Assembly: GCF_029210375.1 (NCBI RefSeq)
Contig: NZ_JARGER010000013.1
Span: 1 to 64,000 of the forward strand
Direction: 5' to 3'
DNA from: Nocardioides sp. YIM 152315
GTDB lineage: Bacteria; Actinomycetota; Actinomycetes; Propionibacteriales; Nocardioidaceae
Length of the DNA stretch: 64,000 nucleotides
Below the pieces are notes generated by a model. It ran no database searches and was not told the DNA's origin. It saw nothing but the letters and a program-made list of their open reading frames with translations. The position numbers and the translations under genes were made by a program. Within the stretch, counting starts at the first letter, position 1. Each line of letters begins with the position of its first letter. Shown in pieces: positions 30,155-39,635 of the stretch.

Positions 30155-30240
30155 GTCAGGCCGGGGTGTCGGGCCAGCGTGTCGGGCCGGGGTATGTCGG
30201 GCCGGGGTATGTCGGGCCGGGGTGTGTCGGGCCGGGGTGT
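30155..30240. repeat. 15-bp tandem repeat between pgsA2 and a CNNM-CBS gene
   Basis: Four copies of GTCGGGCCGGGGT(A/G)T from 30181 to 30240, preceded by two 13-base variants from 30155. The last base of the array is also the first base (complement) of the stop codon of the neighbouring membrane protein gene. GC-rich arrays of this type can pause polymerase; no coding role is seen. Confidence 0.8.
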
Positions 30241-31289
30241 CAGGCTGGCTCGTCGAGATGCGCGGCGTCCCGGATCTCGCCGACCAGCTCCTCGATGACG
30301 TCCTCGAGCGTCGCGAGGCCCAGCGTCGTGCCGTCGGTGTCGACGACGCGCGCCATGTGGGCGCCGCGGCGCTGCAGGGTCTCGAGCGCATCGTGGAGGG
30401 CGTCGGCGGCGGTGACCGGCGCGAACGGCCGGATCCACTTGTCCTCGACCCGGCGCTCACGGCGCGCCGGATCGGTCTCGAGCACGTCCTTGATGTGCAG
30501 GTAGCCGATGAGCTCGCCGTCGTCGGCGGCCACCGGGAACCGGCTGAAGCCCGTCGCGGCGCAGACCGCCTCCACGTCGGCCGCCGACGAGCCGCGGCGC
30601 ACGGTCGTCAGGGTGTCGGCAGGCATCAGCACGGCCGACACGGTCTTCTCCGTGAAGCCGAGCGCGCCGGAGAGACGGTCGTACTCGTCGCTCTCGATGA
30701 GGCCCTCGCCGTGGGACTCCTCCACGAGTGCGGCGACCTCCTCGCGCGTGTACGTCGAGCTCACCTCGTCCTTCGGCTCGATCCGCATCAGCCGGAGGGT
30801 GCCGTTGGCGATGGCGTTCAGGGCGACGATCAGCGGCCGGAGCACGGTCACGATCGCGAACATCGGCGGCCCGAGCACGAGCGCCGCCCGGTCGGGCCCG
30901 GCGAGCGCGATGTTCTTCGGCACCATCTCGCCGAGCACCACGTGCAGGAACACCACGATCGCGAGCGCGACGACGAAGGCGATCGGGTGCAGCAGGCCGT
31001 GCGGCACGTGCACCGCCTCCAGCAGCGGCTCGAGCAGATGGGCCACCGCCGGCTCGCCGACGGCGCCGAGGCCGAGCGAGCAGATCGTGATGCCGAGCTG
31101 CGCGCCGGCCATCATCAGCGAGACGCGCTCCATCGCGCGCAGCGTCGTCCGGGCCAGCCGCGATCCCTCCTGTGCCCGCGGCTCGATCTGGCTGCGTCGG
31201 GCGGAGACCAGGGCGAACTCCGCCCCGACGAAGAACGCGTTGAGCGCCAGGAGCACGACGGCGAGCGCGACCGCTGTCGGGGCGTTCAC
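30240..31289 (-). CDS. CNNM/CBS-domain membrane protein (hemolysin family, Rv1841c-like)
   Basis: 349 residues. The N-terminal DUF21/CNNM domain has three to four helices (residues 1-150, including FFVGAEFALVSARRSQIE and LGEMVPKNIAL). A pair of CBS domains follows (residues 205-330), ending with LATLEDVIEELVGEIRDA. Related proteins transport or sense magnesium and cobalt. There is no C-terminal CorC/HlyC domain, unlike its neighbour. The start overlaps the neighbour's stop by four bases. Confidence 0.88.
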   Translation of the reverse strand: MNAPTAVALAVVLLALNAFFVGAEFALVSARRSQIEPRAQEGSRLARTTLRAMERVSLMMAGAQLGITICSLGLGAVGEPAVAHLLEPLLEAVHVPHGLLHPIAFVVALAIVVFLHVVLGEMVPKNIALAGPDRAALVLGPPMFAIVTVLRPLIVALNAIANGTLRLMRIEPKDEVSSTYTREEVAALVEESHGEGLIESDEYDRLSGALGFTEKTVSAVLMPADTLTTVRRGSSAADVEAVCAATGFSRFPVAADDGELIGYLHIKDVLETDPARRERRVEDKWIRPFAPVTAADALHDALETLQRRGAHMARVVDTDGTTLGLATLEDVIEELVGEIRDAAHLDEPA

Positions 31290-32674
31290 GCCTCGTCACC
31301 CCCGGTAGGCGCGGGTGCGTCGGCCGGTCGACCGAGCAGCCGCAACGAGAGCCGGTCGATGCGCAGCCCCTCCATCCGCTCCACGGTGAGGACGGCGAGC
31401 CGCTCCCGGGTCTCGTAGTGGTCGGCGTCCGGCGACTCGCTGCGGTCGGGCACGACGATCTCGGCGACGTCGCCGACCGCGGGCACGCGGCCGAGCGTGC
31501 GAAGCACCAGACCCGCGATCGTGTCGTAGTCCTCGTGGTCGGGCAGCTCGACGCCGGTCGCGTCCTCGACCTCGTCGGGACGCAGGAGCCCGGACAGCGA
31601 CCAGCTGCCGTCGCGCAGCCTCCTCGCCCTGGCGCTCAGCCGGTCGTGCTCGTCGGAGATGTCGCCGACGATCTCCTCCACGACGTCCTCGAGCGTGACG
31701 ATCCCGGCGAACCCGCCGTACTCGTCCATCACGACCGCGAGCTGGAAGCCGTCCTTGCGCAGCAGCGCGAGCAGCGGGTCTAGGCGCAGCGAGTCGGGCA
31801 CGACGATCGGCTTGGCCGTCAGGTGCTTGAGCTTGGTGGTCGCGCGCTCCCCCACCGGCAGGGCGACGGCGTGCTTGACGTGCACGGTGCCGACCACGGT
31901 CTCGTCGGCGTCGAGCACCGGGAAGCGGGAGTGCCCGGTCTCGCGGGCCCTCTCGATCAGCGCCGTCGCGCGGTCGTTGCTGCCCAGCGTCGTGGTGCGG
32001 ACCCGGGGGGTCATGATCTCGGCCGCGGTGCGGGCGCCGAACTCCACCGACCGCTCCATCAGCTCGGCGGTCTCGACGTCGAGCGTGCCGAGGTCGGCCG
32101 AGCGCTGGATGAGCGAGGCGAGCTCGGTGGAGCTGCGGGCGGAGCGCAGCTCCTCCTGGGGCTCGATGCCGAGCCGGCGCACGATCGCGTTGGCCGACCC
32201 GTTGAGCACCCGGATCGGCCCGCGGGCGATCGTGGTGAAGGCGCTCTGGAATCGCTCGGTCGCGAGCGCGACCGCCATCGGCCTCGCGAGCGCGAGGTTC
32301 TTGGGCACCAGCTCGCCGAAGAGCATCGTGAGCACCGTGCTCAGCGCCAGCGCGATGCCGATCGCGACCGGCGTGACGGCGCCCTCGGGCGTCCCGAGGT
32401 CGGCGAGCGGCTGGTCGATGAGCCGCGCGATGGCGGGCTCGGCCAGGTAGCCGATGGCCAGGTTGGTGATCGTGATGCCGACCTGGGCACCGGAGAGCTG
32501 CGTCGACAGCGAGCGCAACGCGCCCTGCAGGCGGCGGGCGCGACCGTCACCGGCCGCGACGGCCCGGTCGACCTGGCCCCGGTCGACGGTGACGAAGGCG
32601 AACTCGGCCGCGACGAAGACGCCGCATGCCGCGACCATCAACAGGGCGGTGGCGATCAGGAGCCACGTGTTCAT
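31286..32674 (-). CDS. CNNM/CBS/CorC membrane protein (hemolysin family, Rv1842c-like)
   Basis: 462 residues: CNNM membrane domain (residues 1-170, with LFGELVPKNLAL), CBS pair (about 200-330, with MDEYGGFAGIVTLEDVVEE) and a C-terminal CorC_HlyC transporter-associated domain. First gene of a two-gene operon. The ATG at 32674 follows GGGAGAGCACCG. The tandem arrangement of a long and a short CNNM protein matches Rv1842c-Rv1841c, and ion transport is inferred from the family. Confidence 0.88.
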   Translation of the reverse strand: MNTWLLIATALLMVAACGVFVAAEFAFVTVDRGQVDRAVAAGDGRARRLQGALRSLSTQLSGAQVGITITNLAIGYLAEPAIARLIDQPLADLGTPEGAVTPVAIGIALALSTVLTMLFGELVPKNLALARPMAVALATERFQSAFTTIARGPIRVLNGSANAIVRRLGIEPQEELRSARSSTELASLIQRSADLGTLDVETAELMERSVEFGARTAAEIMTPRVRTTTLGSNDRATALIERARETGHSRFPVLDADETVVGTVHVKHAVALPVGERATTKLKHLTAKPIVVPDSLRLDPLLALLRKDGFQLAVVMDEYGGFAGIVTLEDVVEEIVGDISDEHDRLSARARRLRDGSWSLSGLLRPDEVEDATGVELPDHEDYDTIAGLVLRTLGRVPAVGDVAEIVVPDRSESPDADHYETRERLAVLTVERMEGLRIDRLSLRLLGRPADAPAPTGGDEA

Positions 32675-32926
32675 CGGTGCTCTCCCGGGTCAGAATGCGC
32701 GACCGGGGAGAGCCGGGGACTTTGAGAGCCGTCCATGGCGGGGTGTGTGGGTTCCTCACGGGAGGTGGACAGGTCCCGACGAATGTTACCGGCGGATCGG
32801 TGACCGAAAAGATTCGCCGCGGATGCAGCGCGACCGCGGCCGACCGCCTACGGTAGACGCGACCACGGTCCGCGCACCTTCTCGGGATCAGGTCCCGTGT
32901 CCCCGTCACGCCCTCGGAGTCAGCCC

Positions 32927-34369
32927 ATGCCGGACCTGCTGTCCCCCGCGGCACGCCACCTCGTCGGTCGCTTCTCGTACGGCGTCACGCCGGCGCTCGC
33001 GCGCGACGTCCGCCGGGCCGGCGGTGCGCGCGAGTGGTTCGAGCGCCAGCTGGAGCCGGGGAGCATCCGCGACGGCGCCGCCGACCGCGTCCGCGGCTGG
33101 TGGCCGAGCCTCGACCGCGGCCCGACCGAGCTCTGGAAGCGTCAGGACAAGGAGATCGAGGGCGGCTGGGAGGTGATGGCCGACTACCAGCGGTGGGTGC
33201 TGCTGCGCCGGATGCACTCGCGCCGCCAGCTCCACGAGGTCATGACCGAGCTCTGGGAGCACCACTTCAACGTGCCGGTCAACGGTGACGCCCAGTTCAC
33301 CTGGCGCGCCGACTACGGCGACGTCATCCGTCGGCACGCGCTCGGCCGCTTCGACGAGCTGCTCCGCGAGGTCGTCACCCACCCGGCGCTGCTGATCAGC
33401 CTCGACAACGTCAGCTCCACCAAGGAGTTCCCCAACGAGAACCTCGGCCGCGAGCTGCTCGAGCTCCACACGGTCGGCCGGGGCGCCTTCGACGAGCGCG
33501 ACGTGAAGCACTCCGCGCGGATCCTCACGGGCTGGACGGTCGACATGTGGGAGACGTTCCGCCGCAGGTACGACGAGGAGGCCCACGCCCGGGGTCGCGT
33601 GAAGGTCATGGGCTTCCGGCACCGGAACAAGAAGGCCGACGGACGCGAGGTCACCCGCGAGTACCTCCACTACCTCGCGCACCACCCGGCCACGGCCCGC
33701 ACCGTGGCGCGGCGCCTGGCGACCAAGTTCGTCCGCGACGACCCGCCCGCCGCCCTGGTCGCCGAGCTCGCCCGGGTCTACCTGCGCCACGACACCGCGA
33801 TCAGGCCGGTGCTGCGCGCGCTCGTGGACTCGCGGGCGTTCCGGCAGTCGGTCGGCGCCAAGGTCCGCGACCCCGGCGAGGACCTCGTCGCGACGTACCG
33901 CGCCCTCGGCATCACGGTCCGCCGGCCGCCGACGGGCGAGGCCGGCGAGAGGTTCGCCGCCAACCAGCTGCTCTGGCAGGTCTCGGGCATGGGCACGATG
34001 CCCTTCTCGTGGCCGCGGCCCGACGGGCAGCCGATCGACAACGCCTCGTGGGCCTCGCCGGCGCGGCTGATCGCGTCGATGGAGGTGCACCAGAGCCTGG
34101 CCGCCGGGTGGTGGCCGACCGCCGGTGCGCACTACCGACGGCCGGAGGCCTGGCTCCCGCGACGTCGGGTGCGTTTCGAGGACCTCGTCGACGACCTGTC
34201 GCGCCGCATCCTGCACCGGCGCGCGACGCCGCGGCTGCTGAAGGCCTGCTGCCAGGCGACCGGCTGCAAGCCGCGCGAGCGCATCACCGCCGATCACGAC
34301 CTGGTGCGGTGGGGCATGTACCGCCTGCTCGCCACCCTCCTCGACTCCCCCGCCCACCTGACCCGGTGA
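32927..34369 (+). CDS. DUF1800 family protein
   Basis: 480 residues of the DUF1800 family, which in most bacteria is encoded next to a DUF1501 protein, as here. Conserved segments include LWEHHFNVPV, NENLGRELLELHTVG and ARILTGWTVD. No signal peptide is seen; the chain starts directly with ARHLVGRFSYG. Function is unknown; the pair is often linked to secreted or surface complexes. The ATG at 32927 is preceded by GGAG at nine bases. The stop overlaps the next start (TGATG). The 250 bases upstream, shared with the CNNM operon, hold no gene. Confidence 0.85.
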   Translation: MPDLLSPAARHLVGRFSYGVTPALARDVRRAGGAREWFERQLEPGSIRDGAADRVRGWWPSLDRGPTELWKRQDKEIEGGWEVMADYQRWVLLRRMHSRRQLHEVMTELWEHHFNVPVNGDAQFTWRADYGDVIRRHALGRFDELLREVVTHPALLISLDNVSSTKEFPNENLGRELLELHTVGRGAFDERDVKHSARILTGWTVDMWETFRRRYDEEAHARGRVKVMGFRHRNKKADGREVTREYLHYLAHHPATARTVARRLATKFVRDDPPAALVAELARVYLRHDTAIRPVLRALVDSRAFRQSVGAKVRDPGEDLVATYRALGITVRRPPTGEAGERFAANQLLWQVSGMGTMPFSWPRPDGQPIDNASWASPARLIASMEVHQSLAAGWWPTAGAHYRRPEAWLPRRRVRFEDLVDDLSRRILHRRATPRLLKACCQATGCKPRERITADHDLVRWGMYRLLATLLDSPAHLTR

Positions 34370-35619
34370 TGACCATGACCTCTCCCCAGCTGCCCTGCTG
34401 CGCCGAGTTCGCCGCCGTGTCCCGGCGCGGGCTCTTCTCCGGCGCGGTCGCCCTGGCCGGCGCCACCACGCTGGTGGGCTCGGCCGCCGTCACGACCTCG
34501 GCGTCGTCGGCCACGCCGGCCACCGCAGTCCTGGTGGTGCTCTCGCTCCGCGGCGCCGCCGACGGGCTGTCGCTCGTGGTGCCGCACGCAGACCCGGCCT
34601 ACCACGCGGCCCGGCCCGCCATCGGCGTCCCCAGCGACCGGCTGCTCGTGCCCGACGGCATGTTCGGCCTGCACCCCGAGCTGGCGCCGCTCGTGCCGCT
34701 GTGGAGCGAGGGCCGCCTCGCCGCCGTCCACGCGACCGGGCTGCCGGCGCCCAACCGCTCGCACTTCGCCGCCATGGAGGAGGTCGAGGACGCCGACCCC
34801 GGGTCGTCGGTGCGCAGCGGGTGGCTCAACCGCCTGATCGGTGCGACCCCGGGCAGCTCGCCGCTCAACGGCTTCAACATGTCGGGCGGGGTGTCGCCGA
34901 CGTCGCTGTTCGGGCCTGCGCCGACGATGTCGGCCGGCGAGGTCGACGACGTGGAGCTGCCCGGCGAGGGCGACGACGACCGGGGGCGTCGCCGGGCGTC
35001 GCTGCGCACCCTGTGGGGCCACGACCGCTCGGCGCTGGGGCGCGCGATGCGCTCGACGTACGCCGCGGTGGACTCGTTCGGCCCGGCGAAGGCCGCCTTC
35101 GACAACAGCGCGAGCTACCCCGCGACCGACCTGGGTCGCGCGATGGCCGAGGTGGCCCGAGCGATCCGGGGCAACGTCGGCATCGAGGTGGTCACCGTCG
35201 ATCACGGCGACTGGGACATGCACTCGGGGATGGGCTCGGCCGACGGCGGCTGGATGGCCCGGAACGCCCAGGAGCTGGCCGGCGCGATCGCGGCGTTCTT
35301 CGGCGACCTCGGCGACCAGGCGTCGAAGGTGACGCTGGTGACGATCAGCGAGTTCGGGCGCCGCGTCGTCGAGAACGCCAGCCAGGGCACCGACCACGGC
35401 TACGGCAACGTCATGTTCGTCGCCGGCGCCGGGGTGAAGGGCGGCCGCTACTACGGCCGGTGGCACGGCCTCGGCACCGGCTCGGACGCCGACCTCCTCG
35501 TCACGACCGACTACCGCAGCGTGCTCGCCGAGATCGTGTCGACGCGCTTCGGTGCCTCCACGGCGCAGGTCTTCCCGCACTTCTCGCCCGAGTCGGTCGG
35601 CGTGATGACGTCGCTCTGA
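34369..35619 (+). CDS. DUF1501 family protein with Tat signal
   Basis: 416 residues. The N-terminus carries a twin-arginine signal (SRRGLF at residues 18-23, then a hydrophobic core GAVALAGATTLVGSA), so it is exported folded. The DUF1501 domain resembles the alkaline-phosphatase/sulfatase fold; EFGRRVVENASQGTDHGYG and VDHGDWDMHSG are the conserved motifs. Partner of the DUF1800 protein by overlapping genes. Activity unknown. Confidence 0.87.
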   Translation: MTMTSPQLPCCAEFAAVSRRGLFSGAVALAGATTLVGSAAVTTSASSATPATAVLVVLSLRGAADGLSLVVPHADPAYHAARPAIGVPSDRLLVPDGMFGLHPELAPLVPLWSEGRLAAVHATGLPAPNRSHFAAMEEVEDADPGSSVRSGWLNRLIGATPGSSPLNGFNMSGGVSPTSLFGPAPTMSAGEVDDVELPGEGDDDRGRRRASLRTLWGHDRSALGRAMRSTYAAVDSFGPAKAAFDNSASYPATDLGRAMAEVARAIRGNVGIEVVTVDHGDWDMHSGMGSADGGWMARNAQELAGAIAAFFGDLGDQASKVTLVTISEFGRRVVENASQGTDHGYGNVMFVAGAGVKGGRYYGRWHGLGTGSDADLLVTTDYRSVLAEIVSTRFGASTAQVFPHFSPESVGVMTSL

Positions 35620-35651
35620 GGTCGCGGTGGGGCCCCCGCGCGCCCATAGAC

Positions 35652-35665
35652 GAGAACACGTTCTA
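35652..35665. promoter_or_regulatory. KstR-type operator 1
   Basis: GAGAACACGTTCTA, one base off the TAGAACnnGTTCTA consensus known for the mycobacterial cholesterol repressor KstR. It lies 17 bases before the start of the dehydrogenase gene. TATTTG at its right edge may be the -10 box. Confidence 0.7.
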
Positions 35666-35682
35666 TTTGGGAGGGTGGCGCG

Positions 35683-36732
35683 GTGCGCGTCATCCAGTGG
35701 GCCACCGGCAGCGTGGGCAAGGCCGCGATCGAGGGCATCCTGCTCCACCCCGAGCTCGAGCTCGTCGGGTGCTGGGTCCACTCCGACTCCAAGGACGGCG
35801 TGGACGTCGGCGACATCCTCGGCATCGACCCGCTCGGCGTGCGGGCGACGTCGAGCATCGACGACGTGCTCGCGCTGGACGCCGACGCGGTCGTCTACGC
35901 GCCGCTGATCCCCGACCGTGGCCAGGTCGCCGCGCTCCTGCGGTCCGGCAAGAACGTCGTCACCCCCGTCGGCTGGTTCTACCCGACCGAGAAGGACGGC
36001 GCGCCGCTCGCCGCCGCCTGCGCCGAGGGCGGGACCACCCTGCACGGCACCGGCATCAACCCCGGCGGCATCACCGAGCTGCACCCGCTGATGTTCTCGG
36101 CGCTGTCGTCGGCGGTGACGTTCGTGCGCGGCGAGGAGTTCAGCGACATCCGCACCTACGACGCCCCCGACGTCGTGCGCCACATCATGATGTTCGGCGG
36201 GCGGCCCGACGAGGCGATGGGCGGCCCCATGCTCGGCCTGCTGTCGGGCGGCTTCATCCAGTCGGTGCGCATGTGCCTCGACGTCCTCGGCTTCTCGCCC
36301 GACGCCGACATCCGCACCTCTCAGGAGGTGGCGGTCGCGACCGCGCCGATCTCCACCCCCATCGGGGTGATCGAGCCCGGGCTGGTCGCCGGACAGCGGT
36401 TCGTCTGGGAGGCGTACGTCGGGGACGCCTGCGTCGTCCGCATCGCGGTCAACTGGCTGATGGGCGAGGAGCACCTCTCCCCCGCGTGGACCTTCGGCGC
36501 CGAGGGCGAGAGGTTCGAGGTCGAGGTGCAGGGCGATCCGCCGGCGTACGTCACCATCAAGGGCTGGCAGCCCGACACGGTCGAGGCGGGGCTGGCCCGC
36601 AACCCGGGCGTCGTGGCCACCGCCCTGCACTGCGTCAACTCGATCCCCTACGTCGTCGCCGCCGCGCCGGGCATCAGGACCTACCTCGACCTGCCGCTCG
36701 TCGCCGGCCGCGCGCACCCGGACCTGCGCTGA
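35683..36732 (+). CDS. NAD(P)H-dependent dihydrodipicolinate-reductase-like protein
   Basis: 349 residues with an N-terminal Rossmann fold (RVIQWATGSVGKAAIEGI, residues 2-19) and a substrate domain with GTGINPGGITELHPL. The family includes dihydrodipicolinate reductase and amine/diaminopentanoate dehydrogenases; copies are common in actinobacterial steroid and lipid gene sets, role unknown. The GTG at 35683 follows GGGAGGGTGGCGCG. A KstR-type operator precedes it, which assigns it to the steroid regulon by inference. Confidence 0.8.
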   Translation: MRVIQWATGSVGKAAIEGILLHPELELVGCWVHSDSKDGVDVGDILGIDPLGVRATSSIDDVLALDADAVVYAPLIPDRGQVAALLRSGKNVVTPVGWFYPTEKDGAPLAAACAEGGTTLHGTGINPGGITELHPLMFSALSSAVTFVRGEEFSDIRTYDAPDVVRHIMMFGGRPDEAMGGPMLGLLSGGFIQSVRMCLDVLGFSPDADIRTSQEVAVATAPISTPIGVIEPGLVAGQRFVWEAYVGDACVVRIAVNWLMGEEHLSPAWTFGAEGERFEVEVQGDPPAYVTIKGWQPDTVEAGLARNPGVVATALHCVNSIPYVVAAAPGIRTYLDLPLVAGRAHPDLR

Positions 36733-36747
36733 CGTCGGCCGACAGCT

Positions 36748-36816
36748 GTAACGGGGTGTTGGTGCGTCTTTCACCCCGTTGTGACGGGTCAGCAGATGCC
36801 ACGACACCCCGTTACA
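36748..36816. repeat. Three-armed inverted repeat between convergent genes
   Basis: TGTAACGGGGTGTTG (36748-36762) pairs with CGACACCCCGTTACA (36802-36816) with one mismatch. A third copy of the core in inverse orientation (CACCCCGTT, 36772-36780) can pair with the first arm instead, so two alternative hairpins exclude each other. It sits between the stops of two convergent genes and may act as a two-way terminator. Confidence 0.6.
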
Positions 36817-36842
36817 CCCGGCGGCGCTGACGCGCTGGGCAC

Positions 36843-37946
36843 CTACTTCCGGATCGACTCCAGCCGCGCGACGGCCTCCTCGAACTCCGCGACCAGGTCG
36901 GCCATCACGTCGGCGACCGGGCGCACCTCGTGCATCCGGCCGACGATCTGCCCGATCGGCATCGAGATCACGTCGGGGTCGCCCGAGGCGTTGATCCGGT
37001 TGTGGGCGTCGGAGACGAGGAGGTTCTGCAGCGGCATCGGCAGCGGCTCGGGAGCGCCCTCCTCGGCCCACGCCTCGGTCCACTTCGTCTTGAGCAGCCG
37101 GGCCGGCTTGCCGGTGTAGATCCGGGTGCGCACGGTGTCCGACGAGGTCGCGCGCGTGAACGCCTCGGTCCAGCCGGCGTTGGACTGGAGGTTCTCGTAC
37201 TCCGCGGTGCCGAGCCAGATCGACCCGGTCCACACGCCCTGCGCGCCGAGAGCGAGCGACGCGGCGATCTGCCGGCCGGAGCCGATGCCGCCCGCGCCGA
37301 GCACCGGCACGTCGGGGCCGACCGCGTCGACGATGTCGGGCTGCAGCACCATGCTGGCGATCTCGCCCGTGTGGCCGCCGGCCTCGTAGCCCTGGGCGAC
37401 GATGATGTCGACGCCGTTGCGCACGTGCGAGAGCGCGTGCTTCGCGGCACCGGCCAGCGCGGCGACCTGGATGCCGTGCTCGTGGCACTTCTCGATGACG
37501 TCGACCGGCGGGGAGCCGAGCGCGTTCGCGATCAGCACCGGCCGGTGCTGCAGCGCCACGTCGAGGTGCGAGCGGGCCACCGAGTGCAGCCAGCCGAGCA
37601 CTCCCTCCCGGCCCTCGCCCTCCGGGAGCGGGGGTACGCCGAGCTTCTGCAGCGTCCGGTCGACGAAGTCGAGGTGGTCCTGCGGGATCATCGCCCTCAG
37701 GTCGACCGACTTGCCCTCGGTCGGGATCTTCATCGGCATCACGATGTCGACGCCGTACGGCTTGCCGTCGGTGTTGTCGTCGAGCCAGCTCAGCGTGCGC
37801 TCGAGCTCCTCGGTGTCGTTGAAGCGCACACAGCCGAGGACGCCGAGCCCACCGGCGCGCGACACCGCGGCCGCGACGTGCTCGGACGGCGTGAAGGCGA
37901 AGATCGGATAGTCGATCCCGAACTGGTCACACAGGGGGGTACGCAT
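36843..37946 (-). CDS. Nitronate monooxygenase-like FMN oxidoreductase
   Basis: 367 residues of the NPD/nitronate monooxygenase TIM-barrel family. GQ(Y)EAGGHTGEIA holds the family's conserved His, and VLGAGGIGSGRQIAASLALG the phosphate-binding loop for FMN. Members sit in steroid clusters of mycobacteria (for example near Rv3553), often with unproved roles. The ATG at 37946 follows GGGAGAGCC. It ends a transcript that starts with fadD19, 17 bases upstream on the same strand. Confidence 0.85.
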   Translation of the reverse strand: MRTPLCDQFGIDYPIFAFTPSEHVAAAVSRAGGLGVLGCVRFNDTEELERTLSWLDDNTDGKPYGVDIVMPMKIPTEGKSVDLRAMIPQDHLDFVDRTLQKLGVPPLPEGEGREGVLGWLHSVARSHLDVALQHRPVLIANALGSPPVDVIEKCHEHGIQVAALAGAAKHALSHVRNGVDIIVAQGYEAGGHTGEIASMVLQPDIVDAVGPDVPVLGAGGIGSGRQIAASLALGAQGVWTGSIWLGTAEYENLQSNAGWTEAFTRATSSDTVRTRIYTGKPARLLKTKWTEAWAEEGAPEPLPMPLQNLLVSDAHNRINASGDPDVISMPIGQIVGRMHEVRPVADVMADLVAEFEEAVARLESIRK

Positions 37947-37963
37947 GGCTCTCCCGGAAGAAG

Positions 37964-39625
37964 TCAGACGGACGTGGGGTCGACGGTTGCGGCCTTGGCG
38001 GCGAAGCTCGCGATCGCGAGCTCCTTCGCGGCGGGGTACTGCGCCTTGCCGGCGGCGTTGCGCGGCACTCGGTCGACGATCGTCAACGAGCGCGGCAGCT
38101 TGTAGCCGGAGAGGAACTCGCGCAAGTAGGTGCGCAGGCCCTCCAGCTCGAGCGTCGCCCCATCGCGGAGCTCGACGACCGCGGCGACCGCCTGGCCGAA
38201 CTTCTCGTCCGGGACGCCGACCACGAGCACGTCGTACACCGACGGGTGCCCCTTGATCGCCATCTCGACCTCTTCGGGGTAGACCTTCTCGCCGCCGGTG
38301 TTGACGCAGTTGGAGCCGCGGCCGAGCAGGGTCAGCCGGTTGCCCTCCTCGATGCGCGCGAAGTCGCCGGGCACCGAGTAGCGCTCGCCTTCGATCTCCA
38401 GGAAGGTCGCCGCCGACTTGGCCGGGTCCTTGTAGTAGCCGACCGGCACCGAGCCGCCGCGGCCGATCCGGCCGACCTTGCCGATGTCGGTGGCCGGGTC
38501 GAGGATCCTGTCGTCCTCGTCGATGACGACGGTCGCCGGGCCGATGCCGACGACGGGGCCGTCGGTGGAGATGTTGTTGGGGTCGCCCATGCCCATGCCG
38601 GAGAAGCCGGTCTCGGTCGCGCCGACGGAGTCGGTGAAGATCGAGTTCGGGAACGCCGCCATCCAGCGCGTCTTCACCGGCGGGCTGAAGATCGCCGCGC
38701 TGCTCGAGATGGCGACCAGGTTGGAGCAGTCGTACGGCGTACCCCTGGCGGCCTTCGCCTCGAAGGCCTCGATCAGCGGACGGGCCATGGCGTCGCCCGT
38801 CATGAAGATGAGCTGGACCTTCTCCTTCTCGATCAGCTCCCAGGTGCGCACCGGGTCGAACTTCGGCTCGAGCACCGTGAGGTGGCCGGCGAAGAGGTGC
38901 ATGAGCAGGCCCGACTGGGCGCCGCCGTGCATTAGCGGGCTCAGCGGGAACGTCACCATCCGGGGGTCGGTCGCCTGGCGGGACTGGGCGTACTCGTCCT
39001 GCGGCTCCCCGGTGTAGAAGTCGATGCCGCCGCCGAGCACCCGCCACCAGTCCTCCTGGCGCCACATGACGCCCTTGGGGAACCCGGTGGTGCCGCCGGT
39101 GTAGATGATGTGGATGTCGTCGGGGCTCCGCTCGGCGAAGTCGCGCTCCGCGCTCTGGCCGGCGACCGCGTCGGCGTAGTGCACGCCGCCGTACGACGAG
39201 AAGTCCGACCGGTCCGCCGGGTCGAGCGCGTCGTCGACGACGACCGCGGTCTTCAGCTTCTCGTGCTTGTCCCAGATGGCCGCGACGAGCGGGGCATAGG
39301 AGCGCTCGTGGATCACCGCGACCACGTCGGCGTTGTCGAAGAGGTAGTTGAGCTCGCCCTCGACGTAGCGGTAGTTGACGTTGATCATCACGGCGCGGAT
39401 CTTCACCACTGCGAGCATCGCGACGACGTGCTCGATGCTGTTCTTGGCGTAGATCGCGACGTGGTCGCCGGCGCCGACTCCCTGCGCCTGGAGGTAGTGC
39501 GCGAGCCGGTTCGACTCGGCCTCGAGCTCGGCGTAGGTCACGGTCCGGTCCCCGACCTTGAGCGCCAGGTTGTCGGGGGCGGCGTCGACGGCGTGTTCGA
39601 AGAGATCAGCGATGTTGAGAGCCAC
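37964..39625 (-). CDS. fadD19: Steroid side-chain acyl-CoA synthetase, FadD19-like
   Basis: 553-residue AMP-forming CoA ligase. The P-loop YTGGTTGFPKG starts near residue 172; the adenylate motif TETG follows in SVGATETGFSG, and a GYKLPRSL segment near the C-terminus precedes the catalytic-lysine region. FadD19 activates the carboxyl group on the C26 steroid side chain. Identity rests on overall similarity and on the head-to-head arrangement with the EchA19-like gene, as in Rv3515c/Rv3516. The GTG at 39625 sits six bases after TAGTCT, a leaderless start overlapped by a KstR operator. Confidence 0.85.
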   Translation of the reverse strand: MALNIADLFEHAVDAAPDNLALKVGDRTVTYAELEAESNRLAHYLQAQGVGAGDHVAIYAKNSIEHVVAMLAVVKIRAVMINVNYRYVEGELNYLFDNADVVAVIHERSYAPLVAAIWDKHEKLKTAVVVDDALDPADRSDFSSYGGVHYADAVAGQSAERDFAERSPDDIHIIYTGGTTGFPKGVMWRQEDWWRVLGGGIDFYTGEPQDEYAQSRQATDPRMVTFPLSPLMHGGAQSGLLMHLFAGHLTVLEPKFDPVRTWELIEKEKVQLIFMTGDAMARPLIEAFEAKAARGTPYDCSNLVAISSSAAIFSPPVKTRWMAAFPNSIFTDSVGATETGFSGMGMGDPNNISTDGPVVGIGPATVVIDEDDRILDPATDIGKVGRIGRGGSVPVGYYKDPAKSAATFLEIEGERYSVPGDFARIEEGNRLTLLGRGSNCVNTGGEKVYPEEVEMAIKGHPSVYDVLVVGVPDEKFGQAVAAVVELRDGATLELEGLRTYLREFLSGYKLPRSLTIVDRVPRNAAGKAQYPAAKELAIASFAAKAATVDPTSV

Positions 39626-39635
39626 GACGCGAGAC

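Noticed and set aside
32675..32926. Small gene in the 250-base gap before the DUF1800 gene
   Set aside because: Open frames there lack ribosome sites and codon bias; the gap looks like divergent promoters.
34294..37488. A 1064-codon open frame on the minus strand opposite the DUF1501 and dehydrogenase genes
   Set aside because: It is a GC-bias shadow: composition is Arg/Pro/Gly-rich, no domain is seen, and the plus-strand genes have clear motifs.
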